NCBI GenBank assembly: GCA_036898135.1
Contig: CM072523.1
Location: 33,039,364 to 33,103,363, forward strand
Direction of reading: 5' to 3'
DNA from: Oncomelania hupensis
Lineage: Eukaryota; Mollusca; Gastropoda; Littorinimorpha; Pomatiopsidae
Length of the DNA: 64,000 nt
The notes beneath the pieces are model-generated. The model ran no database searches, was not told the origin of the DNA, and saw only the letters and a list, made by a program, of their open reading frames with translations. Positions within the stretch are counted from its first letter, which is position 1. Each line of letters opens with the position of its first letter. Shown here one piece after another: positions 44,285-57,500 of this stretch. Position numbers and translations under genes: made by a program.

Positions 44285-47220
44285 CATCATCCAGGCCTAC
44301 GCCCCAACATCAGACTATGACGACAGCGAAGTGGAGGATTTTTATGAAAATCTACAGGCGGTCCTTGACCAAGTGCCAAAGAAGGACATAGTCATAGTGC
44401 AAGGCGACTGGAATGCCAAGGTTGGCCAAGATGCGCACCACAACTGGGGAGACACATGTGGACCCCACTGCAACAACGAGACAAATGACAGGGGTCTGAG
44501 ACTCTTGGAGTTTGCCAGATACAACAATCTGGTACTGGCAAACACGCTTGGTCTCCACAAAAACTCCCGACGATGGACATGGCACAGTCCTGGCGGGGAG
44601 CATCACAACCAAATAGACTACATCATGGTCAAGAAACGCTTCAGATCAAGCATCAACATTGGCAGGACACGTACTTTTCCAGGAGCAGACATCGGAAGTG
44701 ACCACGATCTCGTGATGATGTCTTTCCGGCTCCACTTGAAGAGAGTAAATACAGCAAAGTGCACTAGACTGAAGTTTGACCTGGACAAACTGCAAGACCC
44801 GGAGGTGGCAGAACTATTTCAGGCCACAATTGGAGGGAAATTTGCACCACTGCTCATTTTGGGGGCTGGTGAAGTAGATGTCAACACCATGACCACCACC
44901 TTCAACTCAGCTGTGACAGATGTCGCCACTGAGATCCTTGGCAAGCGACCAAAGAAGAAGCTGTGGATCACACCTGAACTTTTGGATCTGTGTGATAAAC
45001 GAAGAGAGATGAAAAAGAAAAAGAACACCTCACAGGGAGCTGATGTCTACCGAAAAATCAACAATGACATCCGAAAAGGCATGCTCACAGCAAAGGAGAA
45101 CTGGATAGAAGATCAATGCCAGGAAATAGAGAACAGTCTGAACAAGAACAACAGCAAGAAGGCCTACCAGACTGTGAAGCGGCTGACAAGTGTCAAACAG
45201 CCCAAAGTCTCCACTATCCAAAGCAAGTCTGGCATATGCCTTACAGAAGAACAAGAAGTCTTGGACAGATGGACAGAGTACTGCTCTGACCTTTACAACC
45301 ATACTCCAAATGGAGACCCATCAGTTCTAGCATGTCCCGAGAACAGAGAAGAAGAAGAAATCCTCCCAATTCTCCGGGAAGAAGTTGAGGCAGCAGTGCA
45401 AGCGCTAAAGAAAGGGAAGTCAGCGGGAGTGGACAACATACCCGCGGAACTGCTACAAGCAGGAGGAGAAGCGACGATTGATGCCCTCACCATTATCTGT
45501 AACAAGATCTGGCAGAGTGGGGAGTGGCCTATACCATGGACCCAGTCGCTTGTCATCACTCTTCCCAAAAAAGGTAACCTTCAGGAGTGTGAAAATTACC
45601 GGACCATCAGCCTCATCAGCCATCCCAGCAAGGTCCTCCTGAAAATAATACTCAACAGGTTGAAACCCCAAGCTGAACAAATCATAGCTGAAGAACAAGC
45701 AGGATTCAGGGCAGGGCGAAGTACCACTGAGCAGATTTTCAACCTCAGAATAATCTGTGAGAAATACCTACAGCACCAACAACATCTATATCATGTGTTC
45801 ATAGACTTCAAGAAGGCGTTTGACCGAGTCTGGCATGCAGCTCTATGGGCAACAATGAAAGTGTACAACATCAGCCCTAAAATTATTGAAGTCATCAAAA
45901 GCCTGTATGACAAGGCTACCAGTGCAGTCCTCCACAACAGAGCCATCGGGAATTGGTTCAGAACAACAATCGGTGTGCGTCAAGGATGCCTACTCTCTCC
46001 AACACTCTTCAACATCTTCCTAGAGCGCATCATGTCGGATGCTCTTGCAGACCATGAAGGCACAGTCAGCATAGGGGGTAGAGCAATCTCCAATCTTCGT
46101 TTTGCAGATGACATTGATGGATTGGCTGGAGAGGAACAAGAACTTGAACAGCTGGTACAGAGGCTTGACACCACCTCCAAAGCCTATGGAATGGAAATAA
46201 GTGCAGAGAAGACCAAAATGATGACCAACAACACCAATGGCATCAATACGGACATCAAAGTCCAAGGCCAATCCCTCGACACAGTGCATAGCTTCAAATA
46301 TTTAGGAGCCATTGTATCAGACAATGGGTCCCGACAGGAAGTCCTCTCCAGGATCGCACAAACAACTGCTGCCCTGACAAGGTTGAAGCCCATTTGGAAA
46401 GACAGGACCATCAGTCTACATTCCAAAGTAAGACTGCTGCGCTCCCTTGTCATCTCCATCTTCCTATATGCTTGCGAAGCATGGACCCTCACAGCAGATC
46501 TCCAACGAAGAATACAAAGCATGGAGATGAGGTGCTACAGAAGACTTCTGGGCATTTCCTATACCCAACACATCACCAACGACGAAGTCCGACAGACCAT
46601 CACACAAGCCATTGGACAACACGATGACCTGCTAACAGTGGTGGTAAAGGTAAAAGGTAAAGGTAGTCCCATAGCCTTGTGGCCGTAGGGGAGTGTGATG
46701 TTGGAGATCACACTTATCTTGGGCCAGCGTAATGAGGGCGATGCCCAACTCTCTCCCTCGCTGCCTTTGCCTTCCCCACCCTCAAGAGGGTAGGTACTCA
46801 GTCACAGTTGAGTCAACTGGGGGCGTTGTTATTTGTCGCTTCACGCACGCCTTAGCGGTCACCCATCCAAGTGCTAACCGCACCGGACGGTGCTTCACTT
46901 TCGACACAGTAGCGAGTGCTCCAACCACTGCACTATCCGACACCTAACAGTGGTGAAGAAACGGAAACTTCGGTGGTATGGCCACGTCACCAGATCATCA
47001 GGCCTTGCAAAGACTATTCTGCAAGGCACAGTGCAAGGAGGTAGAAGAAGAGGGAGACCGAAAAAGAGGTGGGAGGACAACATTCGAGAATGGACTGGTT
47101 TGACACTGAGCGAAGCCATCAGGGCTGCTGAGGACAGAGAAAGATGGAGTATGCTGGTTAAACGATCATCTGTGGTGCCCCTACGACCTTCGGGTTACGG
47201 GACAGGATAGGATAGGATAG
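44285..47220 (+). mobile_element. APE-type non-LTR retrotransposon, best-preserved copy (GGATA-tailed, RTE/BovB-like)
   Basis: 5'-truncated insertion with a perfect 10-bp target duplication gaataaacac (44275-44284 and 47221-47230) and a (GGATA)n 3' tail. A single frame from 44331 to 46688 encodes 785 residues. It holds the C-terminal endonuclease half (VQGDWNAKVG; GSDHDLVMMSF), a Lys-rich linker, the full RT (LISHPSKVLLKIILNRL, FIDFKKAFDRVWH, GVRQGCLLSPTLFNIFLE, catalytic FADDID) and the start of a C-terminal domain. That domain is interrupted by a SINE at 46644. Beyond the SINE it resumes with WYGHVTRSSG and a GGRRRGRPKKRWEDN motif typical of RTE-like elements. The frame also resembles proteins often annotated craniofacial development protein 2-like, which are retrotransposon-derived. 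Confidence 0.95.
46644..46943 (-). mobile_element. SINE with a 5S rRNA-like promoter head, nested in the retrotransposon
   Basis: A 300-bp insertion with a 12-bp target duplication ctaacagtggtg (46632-46643 and 46944-46955). On the minus strand the head contains aagtgaagcaccgtccgg followed, without gaps, by ggttagcacttggatggg and tgaccg. These align with eukaryotic 5S rRNA box A (AAGCTAAGCAGGGTCGGG) and box C (GGTTAGTACTTGGATGGG). This points to a SINE3-type, Pol III-transcribed element. A tRNA-A-box-like tagtgcagtgg lies upstream. The 3' end is a (TTTACC)n-like tail. It splits the host element's frame near its C-terminus, so it inserted later. Confidence 0.88.
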
Positions 47221-47230
47221 GAATAAACAC

Positions 47231-47829
47231 AATATCAACCCTGTTAATTACTTTCATGTGCGATCATTGCACACAAACATACCTGGTCACTTGCATGAAA
47301 ATATGAAGTCTTCACATATTTAATTGTTTAGGTGGTATACTAGCAAGAGTTTTCTTTCAAAGGCGTCATTTTGACGCTGTTGCCATAAGCGGAGACCAAA
47401 CTTGGTTTCCGCTAAGAAAGAGTACGTCCTGTGTTGTCTTCTCTTGGAGTGCTTTTCTGCAGGTAATAAAACTTTTAGCTAATTATTTTAACTCTTTGCT
47501 TTACGGTGACTTCATGTTTTCATTTGACTTCTCTTTTTCATTCTTCATTTTAATTTGTTCTTGGCATTTACACATCAACTTAGTTCTGTAGTTTCTATGT
47601 GTGTATAATTGTTGAGATCAAACCAGTGAACAAAAATATCAGACATTCAAAAACACAACAGAACAAAAGTTGAAAAAAGTGAGAAGAAAAGCAAGCACAC
47701 ACACACACACCCACTCACTCACATTTTGATAACTTTATTACAACCAAAACCGTTAACTTTAACAACGTTGTAATTAACTCAGCACAGTTCGCCAATTACA
47801 CCAACCCAACCCCGAATCTTCTGCTCTTT
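47231..47829. other. Intergenic stretch
   Basis: No recognised gene. A small inverted repeat (gcggagaccaaacttggtttccgc) lies near 47390-47415, and a (CA)n tract at 47695-47712. Confidence 0.4.
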
Positions 47830-48435
47830 CACACCCTTTTAAAGCCTATCATGAGACTGGTTGATAGGTATTCTGTCCCCATGATAGTCCAATGAGGTGC
47901 AGTCCAGACACAAAACTTCATGTGCACTAGCCCCAAAGAGCCTATCACTAAAACTATGATTTTTGTTGGGAATCCTGCATCGTTTTGAGTATTACACTAA
48001 GGCATGTACTTAAAAAAAGTCTGGTTATAGCAGGTGTTTATAAAAGAATTGTATGGTTTGGCCACATTCACAATAAATAATAGGCTATTCTCATGATCTA
48101 CAATACAAATGTCAGGTTTGTTGTTGGCTAGACTAATGGCGGTGACTACGGCTTTCTCCACCTCCTTCAACACCAAGTCAACCTCCCTATCGTGCCTTTC
48201 AATATAGAGTCCCTTTAATTCTTTTCATCAGGTCAGTGCGTGTGAGTTTGAATCTGTATGAAAATTACAGAGCGGGCACGGGTCTGGATTGTCAGGGTAT
48301 AAGTGAGAACAACACTATCGGTTTCTAGCAGTTGTAGCCTCCCTTTACAAACAAATCTATCAAAGTTTTCATTGACCTTTTTGTTGGCCAAATGTCCGAG
48401 TAAAAAAGTAATGTCGGCAGATGGCACACACACAC
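47830..48435 (-). mobile_element. R2/NeSL-like retrotransposon C-terminal remnant (clade tentative)
   Basis: Minus-strand frames, broken by frameshifts, read in order: LLGHLANKKVNENFDRFVC; a cysteine pair with downstream His (DPCPLCNFHTDSNSHALT); LYIERHDREVDLVLKEVEKA; KPDICIVDHENSLLFIVNVA; and KIIVLVIGSLGLVHMKFC. This order (CCHC-like motif, R-H, PDI-D, hydrophobic strand, GSLG) resembles the restriction-like endonuclease/C-terminal region of R2-type elements. Stops and shifts show it is dead. Confidence 0.55.
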
Positions 48436-48440
48436 ACAAA

Positions 48441-51400
48441 CACACCACTCACACAAAAGCCTGAAACAGAAACGGTGCTTTTTACATAAAATTTATTTTC
48501 ATTTTTTTATCACTTTAATCCCATTTGTTTGGGGGCACAGCTGATTAAGGGTTAAAATCTAGAAATATCATGTAACTATAAGGTATGATAGCTTATGTTT
48601 TTGTATCGAAAAGAAAATGTTTACTGAGATCTATGTACATTTCCTTATGTACATGGGCTCATTTCACAAACCATCCATAAAAGGTATAGCCAGCTCTGCA
48701 TTTGTCATCAAATCATACAGCCATAAAAGATACAGAACATGTTGATATAAGATAAAAAGCTATAATGAAATTGTTTGTTATACTGGAGGAGAGTGTACAT
48801 GAATAATGCACAAAAGAGTATATAACATTATGTGAATTTCGCACGCTTACAATGTTCTGGTGAATTTCATACATAGAAAATTCCCACGATTGTGAACTTG
48901 ACATAGCCCAATAAAGGTGTTGAAGATTACCATTTATGTGCCCTATATCATTTCTTTCGCCCTCTAGATTTCCTTCGACAAGAAACGTGTGAAGAAATCA
49001 CAGATTTTAAACAGATGTTACTTCATATTAATTTCATAAATTGTTGTAATCGCTCAAGCAATAATTTGATGGATATCAATCATAATAATAAAACCAATCT
49101 GAAAGTGACAGTGCAATACAAATTTTCAGTGTACCAAATCTTTAGTTTCATCAAAAATAGGTACCCTTTCAGGGTAAAAAGCAAAAACCCTCCAATAAAT
49201 TGACAATTTTACAGGGTATACTAAACATCCTAAGTAGTTTTATAATCAACAATGTCAGCGACATAGAAATAGTCATGATTTAATGTAAAACAGCACTTGT
49301 TTGCATAATGAAATCTTGGAGAAAAATCACAACGCTTTGGAAAAAGTCCTCCGGGGAAAAAAAAAGGCATAACAACATCAAGCCAGCTCTATCACAGTGC
49401 AGCATATACCCAAAGCATACTTAACTCAACTGGGGGGTAAAATATCTGCGGGAACCGCCAAAAATAAAATCAATTCACAAGTAAGCGAGATGTTGTTCGT
49501 TTCACTAAATAACTGACAGAAACATCTGCTAAAAAAAAAACAAAAAAAAGAACAGCATTACCTTGAAATAAAGACAATAGTTGTTTGTGCTGACATTTTT
49601 CTTCCTTCATTGTACTGAACAGTTTAGCAGTGCAACACAGCGAAAAACTTCCATCTAATCGTTTTGCATAGTCACAGGCAACAAAAACAGAAAACAGCAA
49701 ACGAGAACCAGTCACAAGCACTGACACAGTAAAGCGATGCCACAAGAAACCACAGGCGAAAAGAAATAAGTGAATAGTTTCAGAGCCAGTATTTACCGTT
49801 TATACCAAACCCAAGTTTCCTAGAGGAAGCAGCACTGCCGATACAAACATGATGCCAAATATCTCATAAAATTGATTCCCTTTACACCGTGTAACGTCAG
49901 ATGCAAGAAAACAAAACATTAAAAAAGATGCTTTCATAAACGCACCATAGGCAATATGCTTCAGCAGTTAGTCCTCATCATGAAACTAGGCCTAATTTTC
50001 TTGCTATTCATCGTTTTCATAAAGAAAGCGTCTAGTACCATTCCCTAGTTTTGCCAACAACATGCGCACAATTTTTCCACCTGTTTCAAATTCAGACCTT
50101 CCTGGAACATGTGAAAGATGACTGCATCTCAACATAGGTTACAGATTTGGTCCATCAACCATATGTTCAAGGTGTTTGGTGTGTTCAATAGACACTGGCT
50201 CTGAAACCACTCTGCTGCAGGAGAAAGGCAGTAACAATATAATGAGTGTAACAATTTCATTTCTAGAAAGCCATGATTTTAGTGAAGGCTGGACAAGTTC
50301 AACAACAAATTGGGACGGAGAGAAACAAAGGTGAAAAACCAATTCTGCTGCATAGTTTTGAACTGTGGCGCCTGACTTGGCGCCACTGGAATGTGTGGTT
50401 GACAAAATCCATGTTGTTGTTTTCTGACACATTCAGGATTCTAAGAAAAGCCTAAACATCTCTTGCTTCTAAATTTCAACATTCAAGCTGAGCAATTTGC
50501 TGCAGTTAATTTTTAAAAAAAGAATATTATAAAGCAACAAGAGCAAATGCATTATTTTTTCAGAGTGAAGAAATATCACTTTACACTGACAACTTTAGTT
50601 TTACTGGACAGAACAAATTGCATTTTAATGTAGTCATAATTGTCTTTTTCAGCATTCAGAAGCTAGCGAAAGTGGAAAAAGAAGAAAAAATTATGAGAAC
50701 TGTGTCAGAATGCATGTTATTGTAACTAAGAATCTGCTTCTTGCTAGTGTTGTAATTTATGAAATTACATCAACATATCATGTCCATCTACTCAAGAGGC
50801 AGAATGAGAAGAAGAGAGAAAAAAAATCTGTATCCATTTTCTATCAAAATGTATCTTAACTGACATGTTGGGGAAAACATATAGTAAATTCCATTCCCAT
50901 TAAAAAAATTAAAAAAAAATATAAAAAATTTGAACATCAACATGAGTATGTTTAGTATAGATCTACACATATGTGCACATGCTTACGAAAACATGAAATT
51001 AATACAAAAATATATTTTGAGTGATCTGAAAATGATATTGTCGAAAGATGTTTGCATCAGCATATCATATCAATTAACACTTTCTGTTGCAAAAATATCA
51101 AAACATGCAAAACCGCAATTTTCCTCCCACCTTTCTTGAGAGAACAAGGCAAAAAGGAACTCAAGATCCTTTTTAAAAGTACAATATTTAAGTTCATCAG
51201 GACGCTCAAGTTTTGTGTCCTTCAGAGCTTAACATTAATCTTAAGTTTCAAGGTACAGAGTGATCCGGTGAAGTCACCTTCGGTGCTTCAATATTCACCA
51301 ATTTGATTGGTTAATCATTTTGTTACATGCCATTTTATTGGCTCATCTATCATTACATGCTAGCGCAGCTTACTGGCTAATCACTTAGTTACGTGCCATT

Positions 51401-54400
51401 TCATTGGCTAGAATCAATTGTCACGTGCCATTTAATTGGCTGTTTGATGCTTCACACATTTACATTGGACTGCCCAGTCAGTCTTAATTCTATCGAAATG
51501 GAAACAAATCTTTCCAGCAGCAAGGACCTCTAGTAGTTGCCAAGTTTCAAATTCATACATAAATTTATGTAACAATCACTATGAGAAATACATATACAGT
51601 ATCAAAATAACAATGAAAGTTACAAGGACAGGAACATATTTATTCCCCATCACACTTGCTCTATCACACATCATTTAACAGCAATCAACAACATACGGTC
51701 AGAAGCTACACTGTTGCATAAATGTAATAAACGGTGTATAAAAATCTTATGACTCCATGAAACAATGGTAGATAAATGAATGAAGATACAACTTTATGAA
51801 CAATGCGATCATTAAAGTAGTGTTCAAATGAAGATACAATGAAAGATACTGTGCATGATTTTGAGTCGAAATTCACAAAGGGAGAATAAAACGAAGGAAA
51901 CCGATAACAAGATAATCAACCATTATTCACAGTCTGGGGCTAAAAATCCAAAACTCAAATAATGCGGGTGAATAGCTTAGAATAAGTTTCGTTCAAAGCA
52001 AACTGGACTATAAAAATGTTAGAAAATGTAAGACAGATAAATAATTATACTATACACAACAGAGAAATTGCATTACAGAGATAAGAGTTACCACTGTGAA
52101 AACTGAATCATGTACACTAAAATATTAAACAGTCTAAAATTAACGTTTTCAAAGCTAAATACAATCACTAAAATAGTATTAATACTACCATAAAAATGTA
52201 CACGATAATACTAAAAGAAGTAGAAGATTAACATTCAATTATGAATAGAACTTACACTATTGTTAGAGTAATCGAAATGAAAACAAATGCAATAAACAAA
52301 TAAAGGACAGAAAGTGACCAAGGAGAAATTCTGTTCCACTGAAACAACATAAAATCTATGCTATTATCGGCAACACAATATAATCTACCTACAAGCATAT
52401 ATACATAGGCTACACTACTGGTTTAACCCATCGTTAGAAAGGCAAGTCGCTTTGAAGAAAGATGCCCAAAATGCAATCAAAAGAGAGAATTGGGAAGGTG
52501 GGCAATAGATTGGGGTGGGCAGGAGTGTGGATGGTGAGATGGTGGGGGAGAGTAGGTGCAATGCAACAAATGGCAGTGAATGTAGCACTTTTAGTAGATG
52601 TTACCGTTATATATTTACTCACAATCAAACCGTTGTATGTAATATGAAGTATGATTTTCTCCGACAGTCAAACTGTTAGTTTGTCTTAGTCTGTAAAACA
52701 TCAATATTTCGCTACGAGGACAATAAAAAACAAGACCACAGACTGGCAGACTGGCAATCTTTCCAAATGTCTTGGGTCTAAAATGTTGTAAAGAATTATA
52801 ATAAATTCATTTCAAATTAAGAGGTTAATTTGCAAAACTTGAAAATGATAAATACTGTAGATATTCAATATTAAAAATATATTTATTACATTCTTATATA
52901 TTAAATAGCAATTGCCAGCATAGTTATAAACATGTTTGATAGTTGCCTATACAACTATTTTTAACATCAACATGTGCTAAAGCATAGACTTATTCGCAGA
53001 GTTTTGCTTCAACACTGCATTTTGGGCAACCTTCCAAACACGAAAAGATAAATAAATGCTGAGAGAGGGCCAGACAAGAGAGAATGATACTCCCAAAATA
53101 ACTCCTGCACGCTGGACACAATGATTTATGTACAAATGTTCATAGATATGGTATCAATGCAAAACATGGATACATAAAATGATGCCTGTATATTAAATTT
53201 TAAAAAAAAAATCATTTAAATATATGCCAAATCTCTACACTCGCTCTGCTTCAAGGAATTCACCAAAAAGTTGTAAACCAGTTGGCACTGATATGAAACA
53301 GCGTGAAATGGATAGAGCTCATCTACTAGTTTTCGTTCTTCAGAGCTGAAACAGAGACAGAGCTGCACTGTGAAACATTGGAGTAAGGCCAGAGAAGGAG
53401 AACAATGTAAATTTCACAAACTGGTCGTCTGCTTCCCTTAAGCAGTTTTGCCACTTCTGCTTCAAACTTCATCAACAACGAGGCGATTTTATTTAAGAAA
53501 ATTCACTGAAAACTTAAAAAAAATAACTGAAGCACATACTGGCCCCTAAAACTATCATAGCTTGAAAAAAAAACTGTTTGATTTTCAGCTTATTAAATAA
53601 ATTTCTGTAACGCTTTCTTCAAGCCAGAGCGAGCAGGTGAACTACACGCCTGTACAATCCACTATATAGTCAATTCAAACACACCAGCTATTTCATACAC
53701 TGATACGCTTTTTTTTTTTAAATTCAAAATACATGTGTATTGAAACATAGCATGCTCGTGTTATTTTTTTTCCCAATTCACCTATATAGCTATACAATTG
53801 AGTTCAGTCTTTATACAATATCTGCACAACTTGGTTTACAGCAACCAACTAATACATTTTGTTTTCCCTCTACAGGAAATATGCATCATGTACAATCTGC
53901 TTTACATGTGGCCTATTCCATATACTGTTGCTTGTTATCTGAAACGTCAACACAACCTATGCATTGACTGAGAGCGCAGCAATATCATTTTTTCCTCCAC
54001 AGAATAGACTCTAATGCATAATAATTGTCCAGAAGTTGAACAGGCACAAGAATCTGTAGGAGAAATTATGTGAGCAGAGAAAATGGTAAAACGATTTGTC
54101 AATCAAAAAAAAAAAAAAAGCTATACTAGTGATATGAGCTTTTTTCCCTGATATATTTTACGTTTTCATCTTTTCCCCCCTCTCCTCTCTTGTTTAGCAA
54201 GTGTTTTTCATCACATCACAATGTATTATACAATAAAATACAAAACATGTTCAATAAGTTTGTAAGAAATTAATAAACATTACTTCATTGATCTACAAGA
54301 GTCAAATAATAACACTGGAATCCCTGGAGGTCAGTTGTCACGGAGTCTGAACATTAGCCCCTTGACCCTAAAACCTGCATACATTAACATGCAATTTTTG

Positions 54401-54566
54401 TATGAGTTCTCTGCTCCTTTTGGATGTAGTATAACCAATGAGTTCATTGTCTGCTCATTTCAGTGAAACATCATCCTCTTTTATTAGCTCCCTTGCAGCG
54501 GATCAAAGGCAGCGCTGCCACCACACTAAATGGCGCCAGAAGAAGCAAAGAAGGAGCAGACCACTC
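48441..54566. other. YAP1 3' untranslated and downstream region, otherwise no gene seen
   Basis: About 6 kb of AT-rich sequence with no credible ORF on either strand. The part nearest 54566 must be the YAP1 3' UTR. A minus-strand AATAAA candidate is at 51639-51644 (TTTATT on plus), among others. YAP genes often have long 3' UTRs (family knowledge). A short degenerate tandem repeat lies at 51304-51443. Confidence 0.45.
51304..51443. repeat. Degenerate tandem repeat with ATTGG and CACGTG-like motifs
   Basis: Three to four diverged units share the order ATTGGCT ... TTACGTGCCATTT(T/C)ATTGGCT; spacing is roughly 35-60 bp. Confidence 0.6.
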
Positions 54567-57500
54567 TCACAACCATGTCAGAAGATTATCGACTTTGTTA
54601 GAGTTGAGAACATTTTCCACATCCTTCAACAATTCGCTGCTAATGTCCTCCTGCACACAGTGGATCAACAGGTTCTAATATACTCTAGCAGTAAAAAGTA
54701 GGCAGTTCTGTTTTACTAACAACTTTACCCTTGTGACCATGGCAAAAATAGTAGGGACTTTTCGGGAAGCGAGTGATTTTGTTGTGAAAGTGATTCTGCA
54801 ATGCTTTCTCTTTTTGTGGTTGCCGTGAGGGGGCTTCATACGCCATGCAATGACGAACTTGACCTACTTGCATCATTATGTTCTAAGTCTCAAAGCAAGT
54901 GCAGATCCCCATTTTTACATCTAAAAGTAAGGTCCCTTTTACAAAATCACATCATTTTGGATGTCATACAAGCGATGTAATAAACAAAATATACCCACTA
55001 AGTCAACTTCGTGTGAAAGTCCTTTTCCACAAAACCACAAAGAAAGATTTTGTGAACTTTCACCTTTGCATACTAATGAGAGCATAAACTGCTGACGCCA
55101 TGGACAGAAAGTAGTGCAGAATCACTTCCACAATGAAAATCACTGGCTTCTGAAAGTACCCCGAGGTTAATTGTTAGATCAGTAGTTTAAAAAAAAATGA
55201 AGAGACAAAATAAAGTATTCTTAGTTAGGCAGACTGCATATTTATCCATAAACAGTAATAAATAAAGGGCTGCCCTTAGTTTGAAACATTGTATTATTAA
55301 GAGACATAAAATACTGCTCTTACATTGACAAATTACATATACATCATTTAGCAATAAAGTATCCAGAACACAAACTTTTGTTCTAAGCTGGAAACACAAC
55401 ATCATTTAGCAATTCAGTACCAAGAAAACAAAATACATTAAGGCCCTGACACATTGGCCTGTAGCACTTGGGCACTCCTGTGTTACGCTTATGAATTCCT
55501 TATGTATTTCCTCGAATACTGGCTAATGTAAAATTTCACTAGGATAGCGCATGTTTGATTTCTAATGCAAAAATACGCAAGCCAGGCTTACGAGGACCAA
55601 TCAAAAGTGAGAGTGTGACGTCAGACCTAAACTCCTCCCTTATATGATTACACGCAACAAATGTTGTCTGCTACACATGACTTGGCGAGCTAAGGTAGTT
55701 GAATTCACTTGTTGTGTGTCAATCTTAGGAAAGTTGTTTCATATTATAGTAAAAATCGTGAAAAGTACATTACATCGTCATGAAAAAGTGCCTTGTTGTA
55801 GTGAAATTATACAGCTACACACGTTTATAATTTCGAAACTGGGCCGTTACAAACATGGCACTACTACTTCCGACCCAATGCATAAGCCATAAAATGTAAG
55901 CCAATGTGGCCACTATAAACTCATGAGGTGTGGCTACCCGTCAAAATTCTAGTCAGTGAAAAATCTCTTAACCCAATGCATAAGCTGTAAAACGTAAGCC
56001 CTGCATGGCCACTACTTTAGGAAGCTGCATTTCCTCAGCAACAACTGTATATGAATTCCTACCTGTAAGCTGGGCACCAAATCCTCGCTGTCCATGTTGT
56101 GTGAATCTGACGTGTCTCCGCACGTGATATCCATGCTGCCGAAATCACCCTGTCCTGGTACCTTAGGTCCTGAGCGCCCAAAGAATGGACAAGCATTCAA
56201 TTTCAGTCGCATTAATTTTTAAGGGGATCCGCATAAAAGACTATTAAGAACACAGGAGTAACGAAGTAGTGGCAAAAAAAAAAAAAAAAAAAAAAAAAAG
56301 CCACAAACACCAACAACCAACACTAGATGTACAATTTATTCTAAAAGTGTAAAATTTTACAATAGCTGGCAGACATGATCACAAGTCTCAAAATTTATAT
56401 TGCATGCCTGTTACTGTAATACTCAACACAAGAACACATTTATTAATATTATGAGATTAACATGTGCAATGGTTCCAGCCCCTATCAAACCAGAATGTCC
56501 ACACGGGAAATATGGCAGGGAAACTAAAAATGAATTCTCAATGAGGTTGTTATCGGTCTATATAGTTAAAGCTAAACAACGTGACCAATGATAAACAAAC
56601 GAATCTTTCCTGCTTTAGGCACACTGTAACTCAAAGAGTCTCAAAATAGAAACTCCTATCAAAAGGAAACATATCTCTTTATTTCTTGTAAGAGAAACTT
56701 ACTGGAAATGAGTTAACGCAGACAATGATGTAACTCTTGACTAAATGATCTTATACCAAAAAAACATGTTGAATTAGGCCAGTAAGTGCACTACTCACTA
56801 CTTATTACAGTACACACTAGTAGCTAGCAGAATGAACTACACTCACCCCCATCGTGAATATCCATTTCTTCCATGTTGCTCAGAAAATCTTCAGGAGTTC
56901 TGGGAAGGTTGTAGCCTGTGCCCATGCCCCCTGAAAGTGTAAAGGAATTCTGTACTTAATTTAAATAAAGCCAATACATGATTAGCCAGGAGGCAGAAAG
57001 ATATCAGTCCATGCAAAAGGAATAGATGGGTGGGTATATTAGACAGAGATCACATGCAAAAGAAGCTATGAGATATCAAATGAATAAATGACTAATTTAA
57101 TAAATAATAAAGTAAAAAAATAAAAAAATAAACCACTAATCCAAACAAAGTCCCACTCAAATAAAAAGTGAATACATGACTAATTTAATACATAAAAAAG
57201 TAAATAAATAAATAAATAAATAAATAAAACCCTAATCCAAACAAAGTCCCACTCAAATCAAAAAGATGGAGAAACAAAGTATAAACATCATGAGAGGAGA
57301 AATGAAAAATAAAATAATTTCACGTAAAAAAAAGAAAATCAACGAGACAGAATTAAAATAACAGACAATATACACATAAAAACTAACAGGCAAGCTAACA
57401 GATTGAACGAAGGTGCACTGCTACAGATAGTTTCAATAAAGAAAGATAAGGTTGCATGGAAACTACCAGACAAACTGATTTGTTCAAGATAGGCAACAAT

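Noticed and set aside
44331..46688. 785-codon frame as a host gene (craniofacial development protein 2-like)
   Set aside because: Target duplication, 5' truncation, GGATA tail and three further decayed copies in the window show it is a retrotransposon.
47387..47460. Possible exon ending in a ctgcag/gtaata donor, with a local inverted repeat
   Set aside because: No start, no partner exons in phase and no recognisable protein.
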